Of a stretch of 64,000 bases of DNA, positions 42,541 through 50,000 are shown in pieces. This DNA is from Frateuria_A sp049727805 (GTDB lineage Bacteria > Pseudomonadota > Gammaproteobacteria > Xanthomonadales > Rhodanobacteraceae), in the NCBI RefSeq assembly GCF_049727805.1, contig NZ_JBCNYA010000005.1, positions 62,001-126,000 on the forward strand, written 5' to 3'. The notes beneath the pieces were generated by a model. That model saw only the letters and a program-made list of their open reading frames with translations. It was not told where the DNA came from and did no database searches. The position numbers were made by a program, and so were the translations under genes. Positions within the stretch are counted from its first letter, which is position 1. Each line of letters starts with the position of its first letter.

Positions 42541-43809
42541 ATGGCTACGGCTAACGCAATCGCCAAGAACGCGCGTGACCTGGGCGCCCAGCGCGCCGAG
42601 GTCAACAGGATGACCATGTACGACTGGGTCGCGCTGGACAAGCGCGGCAAGCGCATGAAGGGCGAAATGCCGGCGAAGAACGCCTCGCTGGTCAAGGCCG
42701 AGCTGCGCCGCCAGGGGATGAACCCGCAGACGGTGCGCGAGAAGTCCAAGCCGCTGTTCGGCGCCACCGGCAGCACCGTCAAGCCGCGCGACGTCGCCAT
42801 CTTCAGCCGCCAGATCGCCACCATGATGGCCTCGGGCGTGCCGATGGTGCAGTCCTTCGAGATCATCGCCGACGGCCAGAAGAACGTCCGCTTCAAGAAC
42901 ATGATCACGGACGTCAAGCAGGGCATCGAGGGCGGCGCCTCGCTGCACGAGGCGCTGGGCAAGTACCCGGTGCAGTTCGACGAGCTCTACCGCAACCTGG
43001 TGCGCGCCGGCGAATCGGCGGGCGTGCTGGACACGGTGCTGGACACCGTGGCCACCTACAAGGAGCGGATGGAGGGCATCAAGAGCAAGATCAAGAAGGC
43101 CCTGTTCTATCCGGTGATGGTGCTGGCGGTGGCGCTGCTGGTCAGCATGATCATGCTGCTGTTCGTGGTGCCGGTGTTCGCGCAGACCTTCAAGGATGCG
43201 GGCGCCGAACTGCCTGCGCCGACCCAGATCGTCATCGGCGCCTCCGAGTTCATGAAAGCCTACTGGTGGGTGGTGATCGGCGGCATCATCGGCGGCGTCG
43301 TCGCGCTGGTCATGGCCAAGCGCCGCTCGGTGAAGTTCGCCCATTTCCTGGACCGCCTGATGCTGAAGCTGCCGGTCATCGGCAACATCCTGCGCCAGTC
43401 GGCGATCGCCCGCTTCGCGCGTACGCTGGGCGTGACCTTCCGCGCCGGCGTGCCGCTGGTGGAGGCGCTGGACGCGGTGGCCGGCGCCACCGGCAGCGTG
43501 GTCTACAGCGAAGCGGTCAAGCACATGCGCGACGACATCGCGGTCGGCCACCAGTTGCAGTTGGCGATGCGCCAGACCGGCCTGTTCCCGAACATGGTGG
43601 TGCAGATGACCGCCATCGGCGAGGAATCGGGCGCGCTGGACAACATGCTGTTCAAGGTCGCCGAGTTCTACGAGGAAGAGGTCAACAACGCGGTCGACAC
43701 CCTTTCGACCCTGCTGGAGCCACTGATCATGGTGATCCTCGGCGTGCTGGTGGGCGGCATGGTGGTCTCGCTGTACCTGCCGATCTTCAAGCTGGCCGGC
43801 ACGGTGTAA
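42541..43809 (+). CDS. pilC: Type IV pilus inner-membrane platform protein PilC
   Basis: A 422-residue GspF-family protein that links the PilB/PilT motors to the growing fibre. Two GspF domains are visible: the first around residues 80-200 (FSRQIATMMASGVPMVQSFEII) and the second around 285-405 (FARTLGVTFRAGVPLVEALDAVA), each ending in membrane helices; the last is LLEPLIMVILGVLVGGMVVSLYLPIF in pieces. The N-terminal 40 residues are extended relative to the DWVALDKRGKRMKGEM start of the conserved part. It is followed by a strong terminator. Confidence 0.97.
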   Translation: MATANAIAKNARDLGAQRAEVNRMTMYDWVALDKRGKRMKGEMPAKNASLVKAELRRQGMNPQTVREKSKPLFGATGSTVKPRDVAIFSRQIATMMASGVPMVQSFEIIADGQKNVRFKNMITDVKQGIEGGASLHEALGKYPVQFDELYRNLVRAGESAGVLDTVLDTVATYKERMEGIKSKIKKALFYPVMVLAVALLVSMIMLLFVVPVFAQTFKDAGAELPAPTQIVIGASEFMKAYWWVVIGGIIGGVVALVMAKRRSVKFAHFLDRLMLKLPVIGNILRQSAIARFARTLGVTFRAGVPLVEALDAVAGATGSVVYSEAVKHMRDDIAVGHQLQLAMRQTGLFPNMVVQMTAIGEESGALDNMLFKVAEFYEEEVNNAVDTLSTLLEPLIMVILGVLVGGMVVSLYLPIFKLAGTV

Positions 43810-43822
43810 CCTGAGAGCATCC

Positions 43823-43857
43823 AGGCCCCTCTCCCGCCCGGGAGGGGGGCCTTTTTT
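43823..43857 (+). terminator. Rho-independent terminator after pilC
   Basis: AGGCCCCTCTCCC (43823-43835), loop GCCC, GGGAGGGGGGCCT (43840-43852) with one mismatch, then TTTTTT. It lies 13 bases after the pilC stop and suggests pilD-coaE have their own promoter or depend on read-through. Confidence 0.9.
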
Positions 43858-43870
43858 ATTGAGCCACGCC

Positions 43871-43943
43871 TTGCAGGAGCGCCCTTGGGCGTCACGCAAT
43901 CCGCCGGAAGATGGCGGTCGCGCCCACAGGCGCTCCTCCGGCG
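43871..43943. repeat. REP-like palindrome between pilC and pilD
   Basis: AGGAGCGCC (43875-43883) and GGCGCTCCT (43929-43937) are perfect 9-bp inverted arms. Inside them CCCTTGGGCG and CGCCCACAGG give further pairing. The motif TTGCAGGAGCGCCC...GGGCG looks like the xanthomonad/pseudomonad intergenic family beginning TGTAGGAGCG. It lies just after the pilC terminator. Confidence 0.65.
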
Positions 43944-44021
43944 CGCGGCGGCATTTGCTTTCGCCGCGCGGCCAGGTGTTCGCTGCGCGTAAACGTTTCA
44001 CGCATTGGAACAGGGGACCGC

Positions 44022-44879
44022 ATGCTCGACCTTCCGCTTTGGCTCTGGCTTGTCTGCGCCGGCGTGCTCGGCCTGCTGGTGGGAAGCTTCCTCAACGTGG
44101 TGATCCTGCGCCTGCCCGCGCGGCTGGAAGCGCAGTGGCGGCGCGAGGCGCAGCAGGAACTGGCGCTGGAAGCCGCGGATGAACCGCTGCCGCCGGGCAT
44201 CGTGCGCGAATCCTCGCATTGTCCGCACTGCAAGCACCCGCTGTCGGCGGCGGACAACATCCCGCTGTTCGGCTGGCTGCTGCTGCGCGGACGCTGCCGC
44301 TATTGCCGCGCGCCGATCTCGATCCAGTACCCGCTGGTCGAGCTGCTCTCCGGAATGCTGAGCGTGGCGGTGGTGTGGAAGTTCGGGCCCGGCTGGGAGG
44401 CATTGGCGGGACTGGTGTTCACCTGGATGCTGGTCGCGCTCGCCGGCATCGATTTCCGCACCCAGCTGCTGCCCGATCAGCTCACCTTCCCCTTGCTTTG
44501 GCTGGGCCTGCTGTTGTCGCTGCTGCCGATGTTCGTGCTGCCGGGGCCGGCGATCCTTGGCGCCGCGCTGGGTTACCTCAGCCTGTGGAGCGTGTACTGG
44601 CTGTTCAAGCTGCTCACCGGCAAGGAAGGCATGGGCTACGGCGACTTCAAGCTGCTCGCCGCACTGGGCGCGTGGATGGGACCGGGCGCGCTGCTGCCGG
44701 TGGTGCTGCTGTCGTCGCTGGTCGGGGCGATCATCGGCGGACTGCTGATCGCGCTGAGCCGGCACGGCCGCGAGGTGCCGATGCCCTTCGGCCCGTTCAT
44801 CGCCATGGCCGGCTGGATCTGGTTCATCGCCGGTGAGCCGCTGCTGCAGGGCTACCTGCAGCTGACGGGGTTGCGATGA
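44022..44879 (+). CDS. pilD: Prepilin leader peptidase/N-methyltransferase PilD
   Basis: Inner-membrane aspartic protease that removes the PilA leader and N-methylates Phe1; it also serves type II secretion pseudopilins. The 285 residues contain the zinc-type cysteine pairs CPHC and CRYC in the cytoplasmic loop, the first catalytic Asp in GIDFRTQLLPD and the second in GYGDFK. About eight membrane helices are present. The coaE ATG overlaps its stop (ATGA), the usual pilD-coaE pairing. Confidence 0.97.
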   Translation: MLDLPLWLWLVCAGVLGLLVGSFLNVVILRLPARLEAQWRREAQQELALEAADEPLPPGIVRESSHCPHCKHPLSAADNIPLFGWLLLRGRCRYCRAPISIQYPLVELLSGMLSVAVVWKFGPGWEALAGLVFTWMLVALAGIDFRTQLLPDQLTFPLLWLGLLLSLLPMFVLPGPAILGAALGYLSLWSVYWLFKLLTGKEGMGYGDFKLLAALGAWMGPGALLPVVLLSSLVGAIIGGLLIALSRHGREVPMPFGPFIAMAGWIWFIAGEPLLQGYLQLTGLR

Positions 44880-45493
44880 ACATGCGCCAGGCTTACGTGA
44901 TCGGCCTGACCGGCGGCATCGCCGCCGGCAAGACGGCCGTCGCCAGCCGCTTCCAGGCGCTCGGCGCGCCGGTGCACGACGCGGACGTTGCGGCGCGGGT
45001 GGTGGTGGAACCGGGCAGCGAGGGCCTGGCAGCGATCGTCAGCACGTTCGGACCGGACGTGCTCGATGCGCGCGGCCGGCTGGACCGCGCGGCCATGCGC
45101 CAGCGCGTGTTCGCCGATGCGCTGGCCAAGCGCCGACTGGAGGCAATCATCCATCCGCGCGTGCGCGAGTGGCTTCATCAGCACGCGCTGGCCGAGACGG
45201 CGCCCTACTGCCTGCTGGCCATTCCCCTGCTGGTCGAGAACATCGCCCACTACCGCTGGCTGGATCGCATCCTGCTCGTCGACGTGCCCGAGGCCGTGCA
45301 GATGGAGCGCCTGATCGCCCGCGACGGCATCGACCGCACGCTGGCCGAGCGCATGCTGGCGCAGCAGGCCAGTCGCGCCGAGCGGCTGGCGCTGGCCGAC
45401 GACGTGATCGACAACAGCAGCAGCGAAGCCGCGCTGGACGCGCACGTGCAGGCGCTGCACCGGCGCTATCTGGCGCTGGCGTCGGAACGGTAG
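44876..45493 (+). CDS. coaE: Dephospho-CoA kinase
   Basis: The last step of coenzyme A synthesis, phosphorylating the 3'-OH of dephospho-CoA. The 205-residue P-loop kinase shows GLTGGIAAGKTAVASRF at the N-terminus, HDADVAARVVVEPG, HPRVREWLHQ and the lid region LIARDGIDRTLAERMLAQQ. Translational coupling to pilD (4-base overlap) is a conserved gammaproteobacterial arrangement. The next gene is convergent, 59 bases away. Confidence 0.97.
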   Translation: MNMRQAYVIGLTGGIAAGKTAVASRFQALGAPVHDADVAARVVVEPGSEGLAAIVSTFGPDVLDARGRLDRAAMRQRVFADALAKRRLEAIIHPRVREWLHQHALAETAPYCLLAIPLLVENIAHYRWLDRILLVDVPEAVQMERLIARDGIDRTLAERMLAQQASRAERLALADDVIDNSSSEAALDAHVQALHRRYLALASER

Positions 45494-45552
45494 ACCTCAG
45501 CGTCGCCCGCACGCTGCCATCGGCTGTGGGCCGGTAATTGCAGCCTGCGCCG

Positions 45553-45969
45553 CTACGCCGCCGGTTCGGCCAAGGCCGTGAGAAGGGCGCGCAGGATTTC
45601 CCGATCCGCCGGCGCCAGCAGCCCTTCGGCCACCTCCCGTGGCCGCAACCACTGCAACGCCTGCCCTTCCATGGATCGGGGCGTTCCCTGCCAGCGGCCG
45701 ACACGCCATGCATCCAGCAGCAGGGCGCGCTCGCCGTAGTTCCAGGGCACTTCGACCAGGGGCGTGGCGCGGGCCGCTTCGACCCTTATGTCCAGCTCTT
45801 CGTGCAGTTCGCGGACCAGCCCGGCGACGGGAGTCTCGCCAGGATCCAGCTTGCCGCCGGGAAACTCCCACATGCCGGCCAGGTGCTTGCCGGGCGGCCG
45901 CTGCGCGAGCAGCACGCGGCCGGCCGGATCGAGCAGCACGCCGGCCACCACGTGCAGGGCGCCTGCCAA
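45553..45969 (-). CDS. MutT-like NUDIX hydrolase
   Basis: A 138-residue NUDIX protein: VVAGVLLDPAGRVLLAQRP, then the box GGKLDPGETPVAGLVRELHEELDI. The canonical Gly after EExx is replaced by Asp (ELDI), as in many family members that end in EL-x-I; the metal-binding Glu residues are kept. EFPGGKL and WLRP fit 8-oxo-dGTPase MutT. No ATG is available; a TTG at 45969 just past the folA stop (overlap of a few bases) or a GTG at 45951 must be used. mutT near coaE and folA is common in this class. Confidence 0.8.
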   Translation of the reverse strand: MAGALHVVAGVLLDPAGRVLLAQRPPGKHLAGMWEFPGGKLDPGETPVAGLVRELHEELDIRVEAARATPLVEVPWNYGERALLLDAWRVGRWQGTPRSMEGQALQWLRPREVAEGLLAPADREILRALLTALAEPAA

Positions 45970-45973
45970 GGGA

Positions 45974-46462
45974 TCAGGCTTCGCGGACGTACTCGACCAT
46001 GTCGAAGCTGTATGCGTGCTCGGCATCGGCCTTGTGGTGGGTGCGCGCAACTTCGGTCCAGTCGCGCAGGTGGATGCCCGGGAAGAAGGTGTCGGCACCC
46101 TCGACGGCGGCGCTGACCCAGGTCAGGTACATGCGGCGGGCGAACGGCAACGCCGCGGCATATACCTGGCCGCCGCCGATCACCATCAGGCCGGTGCCGC
46201 CCGCGCGCGCCTGCGCTTCCTCCAGCGAACGCACGGCCACCTGCCCGGGGAAAGGCGCCTCGTGGCGCCGCGAGAGCACCAGGTTGTGCCGGTCCGGCAA
46301 CGCCCGCCCGATCGCCACCGCGGTGTTGTAGCCCATCAGCACGTACTTGCCGAGCGTCAGCTGCTTGAACCAGCGCAGGTCGTCGGGCAGGTGCCAGGGC
46401 AGTTGCCCCTTGCGGCCGATGGCGAAGTTTTCATCCAGTGCGGCGATCAACGAAATGGACAT
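45974..46462 (-). CDS. folA: Dihydrofolate reductase
   Basis: NADPH-dependent reduction of dihydrofolate, the trimethoprim target. The 162 residues hold SLIAALDENFAIGRKGQLPWHLPDDL in pieces, with the W-x-LP-x-D substrate motif; KYVLMGYNTAVAIGRALPDR; VIGGGQVYAAALP. Note GYNTAVAIG where the common sequence is GRKT-x-ESIG, a substitution at the cofactor-binding Arg-Lys-Thr. The ATG at 46462 fits the family start. mutT-like follows directly on the same strand. Confidence 0.94.
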   Translation of the reverse strand: MSISLIAALDENFAIGRKGQLPWHLPDDLRWFKQLTLGKYVLMGYNTAVAIGRALPDRHNLVLSRRHEAPFPGQVAVRSLEEAQARAGGTGLMVIGGGQVYAAALPFARRMYLTWVSAAVEGADTFFPGIHLRDWTEVARTHHKADAEHAYSFDMVEYVREA

Positions 46463-46742
46463 CGGGGCTCCAGGGCGGTTGGATGGTCCTACCGGCATAT
46501 GCGGCCGCTGGGGTCGCCGGCCATGCTCATGGCCATTGTAGCCACTCGGGGAGCCGCGGAGGACGGGTCAAAGCGCTCGGGTGAGAGCGCTCGTGTTTGT
46601 CCGGTGGTGCCTGCATGTGCGCCCGGGGTTGCATGGCGAACGCCTGGGCTACCGGGACTGGACAGCCCGCGCAGGATTTCGCGATGGAGCCGCCATCGCC
46701 TGCCCCTCCGGGGAGCGCATCGAGCCGCTTCCGCTCGTCCGC

Positions 46743-47792
46743 TCAAGGCGAGGAGGTGGCTTCGTCCGCTTCGGTAGCCGCGTCAGGCTCGTCGTAGATC
46801 GCCACGTGCGGTACGCCGTCGCCGCCGATCCAGCCGCGATACATGCCGTCGGTATTGAACGGCATCGCGATGTTGCCCTTGGCGTCCAGCGCGATGGCGC
46901 CGCCGTTGCCGCCCATTGAGGGAATCTCCTGGTTGATCACCTCGGCCGCGGCACGCTCCAGCGGCACGTGCATCAGCGACACGCGCATGCAAATCGCGTG
47001 CGCCGCCACCGCGCGGATGTAGAACTCGCCCCAGCCGGTGCCGGACACGGCGCAATCGGCATTGGCATAGGTGCCCGCGCCGATGATCGGCGAGTCGCCC
47101 ACCCTGCCCCAGCGCTTGTCGGTCATGCCGCCGGTGGAAGTGCCGGCGGCCAGGTGGCCCTGTGCGTCCAGCGCCACCGCGCCGACGGTACCGAAATGCT
47201 TGGCCGTTTCGACATCCGAGTGCGGCTTGCCCTCGCGGTCTTCCTTCAAGGCCTTCTGCAGCTGCTGCCAGCGCTGTTCGGTGCGAAAGTACGAAGGGTC
47301 GACCAACGCGACGCCTGCCTCGCGGGCGAACGCCTCCGCGCCCTCGCCGACGAGCATCACGTGCTGCGATTTTTCCAGTACCGCGCGCGCCAGCAGAATC
47401 GGGTTCTTCACCCGGTGCACGCCAGCCACCGCACCGGCGCGCAGGGTGTTTCCGTCCATGATCGCCGCGTCCAGCTCGTTGCGTCCGTCATGGGTGAACA
47501 CGGCGCCCTTGCCGGCGTTGAAGTTGGGGGCGTCCTCCAGCACGGTCAGCGCCGCGCAGACGCCATCGAGCGCCGGCTTGCCGGCCTTGAGCTCGGCGTA
47601 GCCCGCCTGCAGCGCGCGGGCCAGCGCGGCGCGGACCTGCTTTTCCTTCGCCGGGTCCATGTCCCGCCGGATGACACCCGAACCGCCGTGGATGGCCAGT
47701 ACGGGCGTGGTGGCGGCATGGCTCATGGTGGCGGTCCCCATCTCCAGGACGCCCAGGACGGTCAGGGCGGCGAACGCGCGTAGCGGCTTCAC
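46743..47792 (-). CDS. Isoaspartyl peptidase/L-asparaginase (Ntn hydrolase), exported
   Basis: A 349-residue precursor with signal peptide (MKPLRAFAALTVLGVLEMG to SHA). The chain LAIHGGSGVIRRDM, NFNAGKGAVFTHDGRNELDAAIMDG in pieces and the cleavage/catalytic site HFGTVGAVALD, where the Thr becomes the N-terminal nucleophile, identify the plant-type asparaginase family (IaaA). STGGM and GDSPIIGAGTYA follow. The start is GTG with GGAGAG upstream. It stands alone. A periplasmic location would fit scavenging of iso-Asp dipeptides. Confidence 0.93.
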   Translation of the reverse strand: MKPLRAFAALTVLGVLEMGTATMSHAATTPVLAIHGGSGVIRRDMDPAKEKQVRAALARALQAGYAELKAGKPALDGVCAALTVLEDAPNFNAGKGAVFTHDGRNELDAAIMDGNTLRAGAVAGVHRVKNPILLARAVLEKSQHVMLVGEGAEAFAREAGVALVDPSYFRTEQRWQQLQKALKEDREGKPHSDVETAKHFGTVGAVALDAQGHLAAGTSTGGMTDKRWGRVGDSPIIGAGTYANADCAVSGTGWGEFYIRAVAAHAICMRVSLMHVPLERAAAEVINQEIPSMGGNGGAIALDAKGNIAMPFNTDGMYRGWIGGDGVPHVAIYDEPDAATEADEATSSP

Positions 47793-47872
47793 TTTGGCTC
47801 TCCGGCAACCGCTCCGGAGTATAGCCAGCCACGCCTGCGTTCCAGCAGGCGCGACCGCTGCCGAAGGAACGC

Positions 47873-49408
47873 TTACGACTTTGGTTCGAACCGCACGTGC
47901 TGGCCGTCGAAGATCGCGCGCACGCCATCCGCATCGGCCACCATCTGCATGGCCGACGCCGCCGGCACCTGCTGGAAGTCGAGCGTCACTTGGCGCTGGT
48001 CGACCGCCTCAGGATTGACCAGGACGAAACCCGCGGTCGTCGCTATCCAGCCGACCACGTCGCGTGCGGCGGTGCCCCGGACCTTCATGGTGATCGGCGC
48101 CTCCGCGCCTTTCGCTGCAGCCGCGGCACCTGCCGGACAGCCAAACTGCGGAGTGATTTCCAAGGTGTATTGCTCGCTCCCCCCAGGCACCTTGCCCGAC
48201 GCATGCAACGGCTGCCTGAGTGCTCCTACCAAGCGGTCATGCACCGGTGCGACGCCCGCCTTCTGGCGCACCGCCAGGTCGATGCTCACGCGCTGGCCAG
48301 TCACCGGACGCGTGGTGGCCTCCAGCGCGATCCCATGGGTCGCGAGCGAGGCTGCCTCGCCCGGCGCCATGCACAGCGCGACCTTGAGCCGTCGTGCGTG
48401 ACTCGCCTGGGCGTCGTCACCGGTCAAGGCGAGCTTGATATCGAGCTGGTACTGCCCGGCAGCGGCACTTGGCTGTTGCGTCTGTGACGCCATGGGTGCG
48501 CTGGCCGCGTAGACCGTGCCGGCAAGGGCACCGGCGACGGCCAGGCTGGCGAGGCCACCGAGACGGCGGCCGGCGGAACTGTGCGAGGGCAACTTCAGCA
48601 TGGCGATACGCTCCGTGAGTGGATGGCGGGACGACCAACTGCAACCGACCGGCAGCAGCTGCCCGGCGATCGGGGTTTTCAACATGGCCTGGGCGTAGCT
48701 GCGGCGGCAGCCGCTGTGCTCACGCAGCACCGCCGCGTCGCAGGCCAGCTCCTGGTCGTGGCGCAGTGCCGCGAGCGCCCACCACGCCAACGGGTGGAAC
48801 CACAGCAGCGAGGCGAACAGCTGCGCCAACAGGCTCCACCAGCCGTCCCGGCGCCGCGCGTGCATGACTTCATGGGCGAGGATCAGCGCCTGCTCGCCGT
48901 CCGTGTAGCGGACCTCGAAATCGGCAGGCACCACGATGCAAGGCCGCCAGGCACCGACCAGCGCCGGCCCGGTCGCCGCGCTTGCGGCGCGCAGCACCGG
49001 CCAGCGCACCCACCCGCGGGAAAGCGGAACCGCGCCACGCAAACCCTGCCGGTAGCGTGCCTGCGCCACGGCCGCACGCGCCAGGCTGACGGCCACGCCC
49101 AGCATCCAGGCCCATGCCAGTACGGCCGTCCAGTCGACGCCGGCCGCATGCGCCGGCGACCCGGCACCGGTCGCCGACACCATCACCCATGCCGCGCCGG
49201 ACAGCACGCCGGCATCGGCGGCAGCGGCATGGGGCAACTGGCTGGCGAGCATCGCCAGTGGTGGCAAGGCCCACAGCAGGAAGGCGCTGCCGGCGCCGAG
49301 CCATCGCCGGCACGGCCGCCGCAGCAGTGCCACGCAGGCGAGCGCGCCGGTGCAGGACAGCAGCAACAGCCCGGCGGCGCCGGACCAGACGACCGACTCA
49401 AGGTTCAT
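47873..49408 (-). CDS. BlaR1/MecR1-type M56 metallopeptidase with STN-like C-terminus
   Basis: A 511-residue membrane protein. Helices occur at about 10-28, 40-60, 92-112 and 290-305. The zinc site is HEVMH (H179, E180, H183) in ALILAHEVMHARRRDGW. After the last helix comes a periplasmic region of 200 residues without a penicillin-binding signature. Its end (GTAARDVVGWIATTAGFVLVN, QVTLDFQQVPAASAMQMVADADG in pieces) resembles a secretin/TonB short N-terminal (STN) fold. It overlaps the blaI-like stop by 11 bases. It likely transmits a signal to BlaI-like repressor by proteolysis; the ligand is unknown. Confidence 0.82.
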   Translation of the reverse strand: MNLESVVWSGAAGLLLLSCTGALACVALLRRPCRRWLGAGSAFLLWALPPLAMLASQLPHAAAADAGVLSGAAWVMVSATGAGSPAHAAGVDWTAVLAWAWMLGVAVSLARAAVAQARYRQGLRGAVPLSRGWVRWPVLRAASAATGPALVGAWRPCIVVPADFEVRYTDGEQALILAHEVMHARRRDGWWSLLAQLFASLLWFHPLAWWALAALRHDQELACDAAVLREHSGCRRSYAQAMLKTPIAGQLLPVGCSWSSRHPLTERIAMLKLPSHSSAGRRLGGLASLAVAGALAGTVYAASAPMASQTQQPSAAAGQYQLDIKLALTGDDAQASHARRLKVALCMAPGEAASLATHGIALEATTRPVTGQRVSIDLAVRQKAGVAPVHDRLVGALRQPLHASGKVPGGSEQYTLEITPQFGCPAGAAAAAKGAEAPITMKVRGTAARDVVGWIATTAGFVLVNPEAVDQRQVTLDFQQVPAASAMQMVADADGVRAIFDGQHVRFEPKS

Positions 49409-49766
49409 CGTCCAGTTCCTCCAGCAGCCGACGCAGTTCCGCGATGTCCTTTTTCGAAAGCTTGCGCTGCTCGGAGAAGTGCGCCACCAGCGGGGCGACG
49501 CGACCGCCGAACAGCCGGTCGAGCAGGCCCTTGCTCTCCTGCGAGACGTACTTCTCGCGACTGAGCAGGGGCGTGTAGAGGTAGCGGCGGCCGTCGCGCT
49601 CGGCCCTGATCGCCTCCTTCTTCAGCAGGCGGTTGAGCAGGGATTTGACGGTGCCTTCCTGCCAGCCCTGGCGTGGGGCGACTTCGGCGAGGATGTCCTC
49701 GGCGCTGCGAGGCGCCTGGCGCCAGAGGACTTCCATGATGGTGGACTCGGCTTCGCTGATCGACAT
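49398..49766 (-). CDS. BlaI/MecI/CopY-family repressor
   Basis: A 122-residue winged-helix repressor: SISEAESTIMEVLWRQAPRSAEDILAEV, GWQEGTVKSLLNRLLKKEAI, RDGRRYLYTPLLSREKYVSQESKGLLDRLFGG in pieces, and a C-terminal dimerisation helix pair. The ATG at 49766 has GGAG upstream. Its stop overlaps the M56 peptidase start, so repressor and sensor protease form one operon. Two dyads just upstream (49777-49813) are the likely operators, giving autoregulation. No beta-lactamase or PBP gene is adjacent. Confidence 0.93.
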   Translation of the reverse strand: MSISEAESTIMEVLWRQAPRSAEDILAEVAPRQGWQEGTVKSLLNRLLKKEAIRAERDGRRYLYTPLLSREKYVSQESKGLLDRLFGGRVAPLVAHFSEQRKLSKKDIAELRRLLEELDDEP

Positions 49767-49776
49767 TGCGACTCCA

Positions 49777-49813
49777 TTTACGCTTGTAAACGAAATTAGG
49801 CTTACACGTGTAA
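49777..49813. promoter_or_regulatory. Two candidate BlaI-type operator dyads
   Basis: TTTAC-GCTT-GTAAA (49777-49790) and the perfect palindrome TTACACGTGTAA (49802-49813) have centres 24 bases apart and lie 11 and 36 bases upstream of the repressor start. Both follow the TAC-N4-GTA type recognised by BlaI/MecI. The TAATTT box between them (minus strand) may belong to the promoter. Confidence 0.8.
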
Positions 49814-50000
49814 TCATCCACGTCAAGCATCGGCTGAAGCCTGTCGCCGGACGCCTGCCAGGGAAACCTCGAACACCCTGGCAAGCTAGTCGTCCCGTTG
49901 TCTTTCGTCGGATGCGCCCTGCCCTCAGCCTCCGCGCGACGCGGCCAGCGGGCGTTCCGTCGTATCCTTGGCAGCTGACTCTCCACCGGAAGGCACTGCG

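Noticed and set aside
40827..42962. 711-residue open frame antisense to pilB/pilC
   Set aside because: Spans two conserved genes on the other strand and shows no domain; composition typical of a reverse-frame artefact.
46572..46591. AGCGCTC-GGGTGA-GAGCGCT hairpin in the folA/asparaginase gap
   Set aside because: No T run and no clear position relative to either gene; left unassigned. The rest of this 280-base gap shows no supported gene.
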